Shown here: positions 1-9,270 of the stretch, one piece after another
How positions within the stretch are numbered: the stretch's first letter is position 1
Layout of the letters: every line of letters starts with the position of its first letter
Assembly: GCA_021904315.1 (NCBI GenBank)
Contig: CM038913.1
Location: 7,749,958-7,813,957, forward strand
DNA length: 64,000 nucleotides
Direction: 5' to 3'
DNA from: Sphagnum magellanicum
Taxonomy: Eukaryota > Streptophyta > Sphagnopsida > Sphagnales > Sphagnaceae
Made by a program: the position numbers and the translations under genes
Notes under the pieces: generated by a model
What the model saw: only the letters and a program-made list of their open reading frames with translations
Database searches by the model: none
What the model was told of the DNA's origin: nothing

Positions 1-186
1 ATGTGAAATTGACATGGGCATTCATAAACATTATGAATGTAATACATCATTGTGGAATTTTGTACAACAACTTGTTCAAGGACAACATTAGGTTGCATTT
101 TCTACTAGACAAACCAAATGTTATGTACATAGGCGTGTGTGAATAGGGTGAAACCAAGCGCTTGCAAGAGGTGATGGCATCATTGT

Positions 187-510
187 ATGGGTTTGCAAAG
201 GAGCAAGATGCCACCAACACAAAAAAATGCGTTGGTGGGTTACTGCATTTTTTTGTTTATAATGCGTCGAGAATTGCAAATTCCTTTCGACAAATGGCTA
301 AACAACATGCCACCATTGAAGTTTGAAACATATTTGGTGGGCAAGCTAACAAATGTCATTTGGGATGAAGATTGGGATGTAGAATATTTTGTGGACAATT
401 CAACCAAGACGTCATTTAGGAAGCTAATCCATGACATGTATGACCCAAATATAGAGGTACGAAAAATTGTTCAACACATCATGCGCACATTAATGGTGCC
501 TTCCATATAA
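187..510 (+). CDS. Unrecognised 107-codon ORF, probably a repeat-derived fragment
   Basis: An open frame of 107 codons encoding a soluble-looking protein with basic and acidic patches (motifs such as FDKWLNN and WDEDWDVEYF). I do not recognise a family. No splice sites or promoter features support it as a host gene, and the frame upstream (1-186) is broken by stops. It is most likely a remnant of coding sequence from a mobile element, but that is inference. Confidence 0.2.
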   Translation: MGLQRSKMPPTQKNALVGYCIFLFIMRRELQIPFDKWLNNMPPLKFETYLVGKLTNVIWDEDWDVEYFVDNSTKTSFRKLIHDMYDPNIEVRKIVQHIMRTLMVPSI

Positions 511-1504
511 TTGGACTACACCTACGGAGTGTTATTGAAGGTAGCCATAAATAGTTTGTAGTTGTTAGATATGGAATATGGTGTATTTTGCATGATTTTT
601 CAAAAATGACATGTTTTGGACTTGTGGATTTTTTTAAACCCAATTTTGTAAAGTAATCATGTTGTCATGTGTAATCAAATTTGAGATTTGTGAATCCATC
701 ATCTTTACACATTTGAAATTTGGGTTTTGATCTATGCTCTATAATGATGATGGGTTTCTTATAAACATAACATACAATGTTCATTTACAATTTTAGACAA
801 GTACTACTCATTTATTTTTTATATTCTTGAATTATGGATGATTGGACTTATCATTGATAATTTGCTTTGATAAATGCTCTCATATAATTGATAGAGATCA
901 AATTTTAAAAAAAGAATTAATAAAATTCATTTAAAGCATAATTTAATGCAAAGTTTACAAGGCATTCATTTTATAGACTTTTGTTTTGGTTTTCATTTTT
1001 TTGGCATTGCCTACCAAGGCAAGGATATTCTATTTATATTCATTATAAAGTATATTAGCTTAACAAATTTTGGCCCCCATGTAGTAAGTCTATTTTTATA
1101 TGAGGATTTTTGAAAGATGATATTTTGGCTTATGTTGAAACTTGGGATTAATCATAGAGTTGTCATGTCTTGAAGGAGTTTGGTTTCTTTTAAAGGATTT
1201 TTTTGAAGATTACATTTTCGCATGGTGAAATATTGGAATTTCCATAATTCTTTTTTTTCCTTAAGATATTTTTTAATGAAAATGGCAAGGCCACAATGTG
1301 ACACACCGAAAAGATGGTGACCGAATTTTTTTGATTGTCGTAGGATTGGCGACTAAAATCCATTTTCAATCGCCAATCATAATGGGGGCAACCCAAGTGT
1401 AAACAAAGATTTTCCTACATCAATCTTGATGGACGTAACGGACGCATCAAGATGGACACCAACGTGACGCCCAACACAAAATTGGCACGTCATGTCAATT
1501 TTGA
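511..1504. other. AT-rich intergenic DNA, no gene seen
   Basis: No coding frame or recognisable element. A short imperfect inverted motif containing GGATTGGCGAC and CAATCGCCAATC lies around 1343-1380. Confidence 0.6.
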
Positions 1505-1815
1505 CAACCCTACCTAAACTTAAAACTAAAAATCTACAACTTAATTTTAAAGTTTAAAGCCCAACCCTAAAATTAAAAAATTAAACCAAAAACCTTAAAA
1601 CCAAAATTGTAAAATGAAAACCTTAAACCTAAACCTTCTATTTAAACCTTAATTTTAAATCTAAACCTTTTGCCCAAACCCCAAATTCTAAACTTTAAAA
1701 CCAAAAGCCAAATCATACATTCTAATGCCTAAAACCTAACCTTAAATCTAAACCTTCTACTTAAACCTTTAAATTGTAAACCATAAACCTTAAATCCATT
1801 AAAACCAAACCCAAT
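1505..1815. repeat. Degenerate AAACCTA / telomere-like low-complexity tract
   Basis: About 300 bp made of variants of AAACCTTAAAACC, TAAACCTAAACC and CCCTAAAA. It resembles a decayed array of the plant telomere complement (CCCTAAA), but exact units are rare, so a simple C/A-strand low-complexity tract is equally possible. Confidence 0.5.
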
Positions 1816-1991
1816 ATATATATTTTAAATATGCAATACTCAAGCATAGGGCTTGCCAAAAAAGTTGTCTATTGGTCAAAGCCCCTTTAAATGAATTCCA
1901 ATTCAAAAGTGCAATACTTGCATTCACCATATTAAAATGCTTAGATGTGTGTCACACATATAGTTTTATATGACCATCATGTGAATATTGC

Positions 1992-2180
1992 AAAAGAGGA
2001 GGAAAAATCCAATGTGTGTTTTGAGCCTCCATGTGGGTAATGTAATTGAAGAGGAGAAATCTAGTGTGGGTTTTGAGCCCGCATGCGAGTATTTCAAAAG
2101 AGGAAAAATAATCCAGTGTTTGCTTTCAGCCCCCATGCAAGTATTATAATCAAGGAAAAATTTAACATGTGTTTTGCTAA
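1992..2180. repeat. Imperfect tandem repeat, about 50-57 bp unit, 3-4 copies
   Basis: Units begin near 1992, 2049, 2096 and 2152 with AAGAGG(A)GAAA. They continue through AATCCAGTGTG, a TTTTGAGCC core and GCATGNGAGTAT. The last unit is partial. Confidence 0.65.
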
Positions 2181-3582
2181 TGATATTTATCTAATTACAA
2201 ACAAATCAAAAAATAGGTTTGCATATTTGGTATTAGTGGGTTTTTGGTGTTTATTGAAGTATTATGGGTTTAGTCTTTCAAACATGTTTCTTAAGGTTAA
2301 GGCATTAAAATATTGAATTAGAGAACAAAATGATTCAAAATATTTTTTTAATATGGCATATGAAACATTACATTAAAAAATGAAAAAAAGATTCATGGAG
2401 AGTCCAAAATGTAAAATGTAGTTCACATGAATTTGTACAAAAATGTTCAAAATACTACAAAATGCACATATCTATTTTTAAAACTATTCAATGATTATCA
2501 TCATCAAAACCATGAGCTTGACAATAGGGCTTAGGCACCTCTTCTACTTGTGTGATGGTGGGTGAAATTTAGCAATGTATAATAAACAAATTGCATCAAC
2601 CACAAATTGGTCTTTCATAATTCCATGTAACCTAAATTAAAATTTACACAATTTGTTAAACATAATTTCAAAACTTTAATAGAACAATTGAATTTTAAAT
2701 AATAAAAGGGTTTTAAGATAAATACCATCCATAAATGGTCTCTGATGCATGGAAATCAAAGATTGCCTGCATCTTTTCAAGTCAAGTGGACTTGCTAGAT
2801 TTTTGCTCCCATAAAGTGGCATTCCATGCTAACTTTGTCTTCCTCATAGAGGATAACTTACATTGGAGGATGGTGTCACCAAGTTCTTCATTTTTTCAAT
2901 TCATGAAAATGCATATTGAAAGATGTATCCCATACCTTATTAGAATTGCCCAAAATCTTCAACATGATCTTTTAAGCGAATTTGACAATAGGTGGTTTAA
3001 GGACCTCCTCGTGCCCTTGTGTTGCTTTCTCTAGGCAATCCCATTCCAATGCAACTTTTGCTCATGCACGAATAGTTACTTTATACTTATTTTGTTGCAA
3101 AATAGATTGGGCATCACTCAAGATGTGGGCATTCATGACCAAATGATTTTGATGTCAAACACCCCTTTCATGAGTTGAAGGTTGCTTAAGCTTTCTTTTT
3201 TTAGCAATGAACTCAAGCACCTTTTTTAGGTGCACAATTAATATCCACTTTACAACATATAATTCCTTGCACTTTCCAACTTTGTAAAACCATTTTGAGC
3301 CCTCTTTGACTGATTCGACATTCTTCCTTGCAATTTGAAGAGGGGAAGGGCTTCTAACAATATTACATCAAAGGACGTTGGAAGGACTTTTTCAGCTTCG
3401 TGGTCTTAATTGGATAATTCATCGGCTACATCACCCTCAAGAATCACATTAGGTGCATCTTCCTATAGGTTGCCCACAAGGATGGGAAGTTTTAGGGTGC
3501 CACCATGTGTTCTTTTGTGCATTTGCACTATGTTGTAGAGAAGGAAAAAAATTTATAAAATTAAAAAATTGATCAAATGTGT
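2181..3582. other. Gene-free stretch
   Basis: AT-rich. An open frame of 99 codons at 2735-3034 (+) has no recognisable motif and no supporting signals. I see nothing else. Confidence 0.5.
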
Positions 3583-3584
3583 AG

Positions 3585-3820
3585 CAGGGCAGACAAGGAT
3601 AAAACTTGCCTTTTTTTTTTAATCAAGTAGGGTAAGGCAAACAAGGACAAAGCTTACCTTGCCCTATTTTTTTCTAATTATCTGTGGTGATGGCAAGGTA
3701 AGGTACCCAAGGACAAAACATACCTTGCCTTGCTTCCCTTTGGTTCTCTTTAGACAAGCTAAGACTAAAGGATGATGGCAAGGTAGGTAGATAGGGACAA
3801 AACTTGTTCTGCCTTGTGAC
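3585..3820. repeat. Tandem repeat with palindromic GCAAGGTA...TACCTTGC units
   Basis: Four copies of a unit built around AAGGACAAAACNTACCTTGCC lie near 3585, 3630, 3695 and 3777. The two ends of the best unit (GGCAAGGTA and TACCTTGCC, 3695-3733) are complementary, so each unit could form a small hairpin. Confidence 0.6.
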
Positions 3821-3869
3821 TCTTTATGTGCTTTATTACTCTCGAGTTCACACACGCACCCTGTGACTC

Positions 3870-4345
3870 TTTGTTTTTATTTCCACACATAGTTCTATTT
3901 TATAGCTTTATGCCCTACCATTCTATGGTTCAACTCTATGGTTTTGTGTGCCGTGCACACACACACCTCTCTACCCTGTTTTTTTTGGTTCACACATAAC
4001 TTGTTGCCTTGCTACTCATTGGTTTAAGCACACCGTACCTTATTACTCTTTGGTTTGTACATGCCCTGTGACTTTTTCGATTTAGGTTCGCCCTCCAACA
4101 AAAGCCTGTTATTATTTGGTTCAAACCACACATTCTTTGGTTATGTCATTCTTTGGTTTAGGTTCGTCCTACTATTCTTTCGAGGGTTTTGTGGGCTCAG
4201 ACACCTAGGTTCGCCCTATTAGCTTTATATTATTTTTTTATGGTTTTGTGGCTAGGTTTACACACACACAAGTTTGCCTTGCTCCACTATTATTTGTGGT
4301 TGTGAGCTCACAAACACACACAAGTTTGCCATGTGTTATTCTATT
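3870..4345. repeat. Degenerate TTCTTTGGTT-rich low-complexity repeat
   Basis: Many diverged copies of CTCTTTGGTTT, ATTCTTTGGTT, GGTTCGCCCT and CACACACA follow one another without a constant period. It abuts the left end of the transposon at 4422. Confidence 0.45.
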
Positions 4346-4421
4346 TGTTGGCCTCCTATTCTCATGTACACCTCTTTGGGGTTCTAAGGACAAATTCTAA
4401 CATTTTTGGGGTGTTCAAGTA

Positions 4422-4446
4422 CAGTAGCCTCCCGCCTAAGTACGCA
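4422..4446 (+). repeat. Left terminal inverted repeat of the Tigger-like element
   Basis: Starts CAGTAGCCTCCCGCC and matches the reverse complement of 7846-7870, with 20 identical bases in a row at positions 2-21. CAGTA is the usual type of start for pogo-group ends. Confidence 0.92.
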
Positions 4447-4465
4447 ACTTGAACCTGGGAGGAAC

Positions 4466-4496
4466 GTGCGTACTTAGCTGGTAGGTGCGCACTTAG
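4466..4496 (+). repeat. Two subterminal repeats of the TIR core
   Basis: GTGCGTACTTAG (4466-4477) and GTGCGCACTTAG (4485-4496) repeat the inner TIR sequence GCGTACTTAGG, inverted relative to the left TIR copy. Similar copies occur at the right end (7830-7839 and 7845-7856). They are plausible additional transposase-binding sites. Confidence 0.75.
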
Positions 4497-4499
4497 ACC

Positions 4500-6049
4500 A
4501 ACAAATCCTCCATTTGGGTATCGAACTCCAAGTTCTTTCAGGAGTTGGGAGCATCGGCACAGACAGAAAAAACAACACTCCCGTTGTTGAAAGAGTCACA
4601 GAAGAAACTTTAGGGTTCCTGGTTAATTGAAAGAGTTGGTTGATGAGTCGTAGGATGAGTGAAAAAACAGACCAAGAGTGGGGTGCCTGTTGTTGTTCTT
4701 CTCTCTCTTGCTCCTCTTCCCTCCTCTGTTGACTTCCTCTCTTTGCTCCTCTTCCCTCTTCTGTTGCCTTCCTCTCTTAGCACACGCATGTGAAGGAAGA
4801 AACACAAGGAACTGCCGCGCGAAAAGCACATCTGCCGACGATCTTCCACAAACCCTGGTAAGCAAAAAATCTCAACTTTCTGCTCGGCTACACCCGGCAA
4901 ACAGACGTCTGCTGCCACTGTAGCTCCCCTTTCCGCCATGTCCCGGAACTGCGGCGTTCCTTTTAGCACTCTGCCTTGGTTTGCAGTGCAATTCTTTGCA
5001 CACTGAAACTACCATTATTGTTTGTAGCCCATTTATGTCCTACCCCCCACAGAAGGTTTACTCAAGAGGCTCCTTCAATCTTTGTTTCCGTCTGCCTGTA
5101 ATCTTTGCAGCCCATGCCTTCCCCAAGTTGGTTTGAAACTTTCCTGCACATAAGAAGCAAAGACAAGGTATGGCTCAAAATTGAGCTGCTTCCACTTGCT
5201 AACTGATTTTCAAACACTGAACTTGAAGAGGTGAATTGCAACTGGTTGCAGGCTAGTACACTTCACATGTATTCTTTTCATTTCAAATGCTCACAAATTA
5301 AGCAATTTATATTTGCCAAATCATTGACTCTGTTCAATTGTATTGCAAAGGTTCTGTTCAATGAAGAACTTGAAAAAGATAGTGACTCCACTTACCCTTA
5401 GTGGAATTAAAGAAATTTTCAAGATCCTTTCCTTGTTCTACCAACAAATCCAATAATCACTCACTTTGTCTTGACTTACATATGCTTATCATGAAGCAGC
5501 TCCTGGATCAGAAACATCAAAGATAAAATTTGATGTTTTGGCATCTTGACCAAATGTCCTTCAGGTGCCTGTCATTGCTTATATTGTTTGTTGTCTCTCT
5601 TTGATGTCTCTTATGCTTAAGTAGCTGATAATATATTGAAAATAGCTTGTTCTTAACCTTTCAATCCAATTATTGCCTGTTCGGAACTTTTGTGGTTTAT
5701 ACAAGCATGCTTGACACACCAACAATGGCGAGAAATTTTAATCAAAATTGAAGAGGCATTTCCATTGACCCCTCCTTGTACTTGGGCTCAAGTTCAGTCC
5801 AAAGTACACAAGATGCAAATTTTTTTAATGAGTTGAAGAAGGAGCATGGAGAATCTGGTGTAGGTCAATGGGTTTAGGGTTTAGGGCCATGGTTTTAGAG
5901 GTGTTTAATGATTTGGGGCAAGACTGCCAAGGTTTGCAGCACTGCTAGAGGAATGGACAACGGTGTTCCAACTGATTCAGAGGGTGGATTTGTGCAGGAG
6001 CTTGTGAACTTGGAAGATACTGAAGAACACGGTCCTTCTCCTTTTCCAG
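4500..6049 (+). other. Long 5' leader of the Tigger-like element, with a gene-like UTR and possible intron
   Basis: Contains a pyrimidine-rich tract at 4687-4785 (CTCTTCCCTCCTCTG-type repeats), a donor-like CTG|GTAAGC at 4857/4858 and an acceptor-like TCCTTTTCCAG ending at 6049, 43 bases before the presumed transposase ATG at 6093. An open frame at 5908-6150 crosses the acceptor in a different frame from the transposase and is probably not a separate gene. Splicing is inferred from sequence only. Confidence 0.4.
5870..5886 (+). repeat. Short TTTAGGG telomere-type motif
   Basis: GGGTTTAGGGTTTAGGG, about 2.4 copies of the plant telomere repeat, lies inside the transposon leader. Short copies of this kind also act as telo-box motifs in plant promoters and 5' regions. 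Confidence 0.7.
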
Positions 6050-6092
6050 ACAGACAAGTTCCTCCATTTGCAAGCAACTTGATTCAGCTGCA

Positions 6093-7796
6093 ATGTCAAA
6101 GAAACCAAACAGGAAACGCCTCAATGAGTCCTAGCGATGTGAGATCATAGTGAAGCTGAGCAAGACGGATGCTCCCAATAAAAGGGCTATAGCGCGTGAG
6201 TATGATGTTACTGAAGGAGCTATCAGAAAGGTGTGGGACAAGCGGGAGCAAATCCTAGAGTGATCTGCCTTAATGTCTGATGAAGCTAAAGAGAAGACTT
6301 TTCGATCCTCTGTTGGTCGTTTCACCAAGCTTGAAAACATGCTTTACATCTAGATTGACAACATGCGTCGTGCTAATCTTCCTATTCCGCCATCTCTTGC
6401 CATCGCCAAAGCGAAAAGTATTGCATCGAGTTTATCGATTCCGGAAACGAACTTCAAGGCATCCTGGCAATGGCTAAGTCGATTTAGAGTGCGCCGAGGG
6501 TTACAAAAGATGCTGCTTCACGGAGAGGGAGCTGAAGTCAATAAATCTGATCTTGGATTGATGGTAGCTTTAGATGACCTCTACGCGATTATTGCCCAAT
6601 ATGATCCTAAAAACGTCTATAATATGGACGAGACCGGCCTATTTTTTCGCCTACTACCAAGATACAGTCTTCTAATGCCGGATGAGGACATATCAACCAC
6701 TAGAGGGAAGAAAAAATCCAAAGATCGGGTTTTTCTTATCATGTGCGCCAACGCTATGGGAACTCACAAAATTCCTTGCGCATTGATCGACAAACCGAAA
6801 ACACCTGCCTGTATCAAGGATCGCCAATGGCCTATTCCATATTTCATTCAAGCTAAAGCTTGGATGGACGTGGAAACGTGCTGGAAGTGGTTCAACGAAG
6901 TGTTTCTTCCAAAAGTGAAAAAACGAACCGGACGTCAGGTTCTTTTGCTGTTAGACAATGCCCCCAGACACTTTGAAGCTTTTGAACGCGACAATGTTAG
7001 GATCGTCTTCTTTCCCCCAAATTGCACAAGTTGGAAACAACCCTGCGATATGGGCATAATCGCAGCTCTGAAGAAGAGGTTCAAATATCTCTACCTCAAG
7101 GATGTTCTTGACTTCTATGAATTGGATGAGGAGGCGAAGCTTCAAAAGAAAATGCAGGGGCAGAGATTACGACGCGGTGCTGCTGGAGTCGCATACGGAA
7201 ATCCAACTCACCTGCTCGATGCTGCAAGTTATGTCAAAGAAGCTTGGCAATCCGTGTCACTAAGCTCTATCAAAAATGCATTTATCAAGGCGGAAATAAT
7301 GACATTAGAAGCCGATCAGGAAGCAGTGAATGAGATTGAAGATTTAGTGACCGAAGTTGCACAAGCTATCGTAGCTTTAAATCTTTCTGTTGGGCAAGAC
7401 GAGCTTGAAGAATTTGTTCATGTCGACGATGAAAATAGTGAAGAATTCACAATTGCAATTTTGGAAGACGTTGAAGAGCTTTTGCAGATGATGAAGATTG
7501 CCAAAGAGAATCTGGACGATGACAATGATGATGATATTCTTACCTCTCAAGCGTCAGGTTCGGGTTTAGGAAACACCATTGTATTTAAGGGATTCGAGTC
7601 ACTTTATAAGCAAGTTGTTGATATAGAGGATCAGTTGCTCTACTCTGAAGTTTGAGAAGAGGTTGAGGAAACATTCGATGATCTTAGAAAGTTGTTTGAA
7701 TCATTTCAAAGTAAGGTTCAGGCTATCACCTTGAAAGCCAAACGTAAGAATCTTCAAAACTTGCGCCAAATGACAATCCATGACATGTTGAACTAA
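6093..7796 (+). pseudogene. Pogo/Tigger-like DDE transposase, four in-frame stops
   Basis: The frame has 567 codons before a terminal TAA at 7794-7796. It is interrupted by TAG 6132-6134, TGA 6261-6263, TAG 6351-6353 and TGA 7653-7655, with no frameshift. Codons 10-57 form a basic helix-turn-helix (KRAIAREYDVTEGAIRKVW), followed by a CENP-B-type second DNA-binding region (IDNMRRANLPIP, FKASWQWLSRFRVRRGL). The catalytic triad is complete: D at codon 179 (NMDETG), 288 (LLLLDNAPRH) and 319 (QPCDMGI), with 30 residues between the last two. The C-terminus is acidic, and past the fourth stop ends RQMTIHDMLN. The longest uninterrupted part, 6363-7652, still covers the whole catalytic domain. Start chosen at 6093 because it is the first ATG in the frame that also reads through the HTH. 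No active product is expected from the full frame. Confidence 0.92.
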
Positions 7797-7845
7797 ATAA
7801 ATTTGAACCCTATTTTTTCGAGAAAATAATGCGTACTTAAATGGG

Positions 7846-7870
7846 TGCATACTTAGGCGGGAGGCTACTA
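7846..7870 (-). repeat. Right terminal inverted repeat of the Tigger-like element
   Basis: Reverse complement begins TAGTAGCCTCCCGCC. It is flanked outside by TA (7871-7872). Two copies of the GTGCRTACTTA core lie just inside at 7830-7856. Confidence 0.92.
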
Positions 7871-7872
7871 TA

Positions 7873-8369
7873 TAGTATGTCAGGGGGAGTTTTTTGGTCA
7901 TTCATTCCCCCCAATTCAGGACTCCAATTATAAGGTAGAATGTGGTGGAGTTGACTGCTTGAGAAATAGTGTAAGGCAACTAACTGCATACCTACACAGA
8001 CATGTGATCTGCCACTGACAAACTAACTTACTTGCTTGCTTTGTGGGTTTGCATCAAATATTGGACAAAATAATGTCAGAAGTTCCAACATGTAGGTAAA
8101 TCACAAGCAACTCTTCCAACTTCCAAGTCTGGTGGACAGACAGTCTTGACTCCTCTGGAAGTTGTTGTTGTTCTGTCCTTGAAGCAGTTAACATTTTGTC
8201 ACTGTGGTTTGATCAGTTTGCCTGTTGGCCAGCAGTCAAGGATCAAAATTGGTGAGAATAAAAATCCGCTATTTTTTAATCAATTTCTTTATATATATAT
8301 AATTTTTTTTTAATTTTTTTTCTCAAATTTCTGAAATAACAGTAAGCCACAAGCATCCCAAGGAGTGAT
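7873..8369. other. Gene-free stretch right of the transposon
   Basis: No coding frame or element recognised. It is slightly more complex than the surrounding AT-rich DNA and ends in T-rich tracts around 8275-8330. Confidence 0.5.
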
Positions 8370-8660
8370 TTTTTTTTTTCAATTTTCTGATGTTGTGTGA
8401 ATATTGGCTAGCATCCCAAGTAAATGGCAACAACAGGCTTTTCAAACCTGTCTCTATAGTAAAAAAAGATAGTTTTTTAATTGCTATCAAACTAAAATCA
8501 GTGTCCAGACTCCAAATGTGCCAAAATATGTTTTTTTTTTTTTTTTTTTTTTTGCCAAAACAATTTTTTTCGCCCTGCAATTTGGAAAACAATTTCTGAA
8601 AAATGAGAAAATTGGCAACAGAATATTCCCTTTTTACTTTCATTTTTGCATTTCAGTGAA
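8370..8660. repeat. Dispersed repeat, related copy at 52395-52650
   Basis: Shared blocks in the same order include a T-rich start followed by CTGATGTTGTGT, later GAAAATTGGCAACA and CCCTTTTTACTTTC...TTTTGCATTT. A 23-24 base poly-T run at about 8529-8551 is present only here. Similarity was judged by eye. Confidence 0.4.
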
Positions 8661-8784
8661 ATTTCGCACCAAAACTAAACAAAATCTGATCCCAAGGTAG
8701 ATTTGGCATATGTTTGTTGGTGATGAATTTTAGAAAACTGTGCAAAGTTTTTTTGCAAACAGCAACAAAGTGGCCACACACTTT

Positions 8785-9270
8785 TTAAGGGTGGTTGAAA
8801 ACTGCCAACATTTTCTTCAAAAACCAAAAATTCCCTGCTTTAAAAAATAAAATTACCACAAACCTTGGAACAGAAAATTCCAGCTTTTTAAAAAAGAAAA
8901 AGTTCTGAGTCCAAAAATTTCCAACGAAAAAAAAAGAAAAAGGAAAACTATTTTCAATCCTTACAACAAATTTTATGTGATAAGCTTGATGTTGGCCAGG
9001 TAAAATTGGGGGGGTGCCAGATAGAGTTATCATGGGTTCTTGTGCTGGATCTTGTCTGAGAGGGGAATTATTGTAGGAGGTTTTTGATGGTTTGATCCAT
9101 CTGCAAAAAACTACTTCCTGAATCCTCACCAATTCTTGTACCAACTCTGTTGTGCTGACAGGATGAGCTTGAAAAGCTTTTTTTTTTTTTTTGGGAGGTT
9201 TGTACTCCTCATCAAAGGGAGGGTGGGAGGTAATCAATTGCAATGTCTCCAACTGCAACTCAGTCATCAT
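8785..9270 (-). CDS. Unrecognised 161-codon ORF with an A-tract in the frame
   Basis: The first 90 or so codons (MMTELQLETLQLITSHPPFD onward) look non-repetitive. The second half is Phe-rich, as expected when T-rich DNA is read as codons. A homopolymer gives KKKKK near codon 30. No family is recognised and no promoter or splice context was found, so chance openness is quite possible. Confidence 0.18.
   Translation of the reverse strand: MMTELQLETLQLITSHPPFDEEYKPPKKKKKAFQAHPVSTTELVQELVRIQEVVFCRWIKPSKTSYNNSPLRQDPAQEPMITLSGTPPILPGQHQAYHIKFVVRIENSFPFSFFFVGNFWTQNFFFFKKLEFSVPRFVVILFFKAGNFWFLKKMLAVFNHP

Larger units (their letters stand above)
4422..7870 (+). mobile_element. Pogo/Tigger-like (Tc1/mariner superfamily) DNA transposon, full length, inactivated
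   Basis: A 3449-bp element bounded by 25-bp terminal inverted repeats (2 mismatches) and flanked by TA at 4420-4421 and 7871-7872, the target duplication expected for Tc1/mariner elements. It encodes one transposase with pogo-type DNA-binding and DDE domains (6093-7796), now broken by stops. The 1.6 kb before the coding frame looks like a plant-type leader with a pyrimidine-rich tract and a possible intron. No second copy or derived MITE is visible in this window. The boundaries are precise because both inverted ends and TA are present. The only terminal oddity is the outermost base, C on the left and the complement of T on the right. Confidence 0.9.

Noticed and set aside
1505-1815. True interstitial telomere array
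   Set aside because: Too few exact CCCTAAA units; degenerate A/C-rich low complexity explains it as well.
4610-4969. Minus-strand 119-codon open frame over the CT-rich tract
   Set aside because: Composition (Arg/Glu/Lys-rich) comes from reading the purine strand of a pyrimidine tract in the transposon leader; no motif.
5908-6150. 80-codon frame just before the transposase as a separate gene
   Set aside because: It overlaps the transposase start in another frame and runs through an acceptor-like site; no family match.
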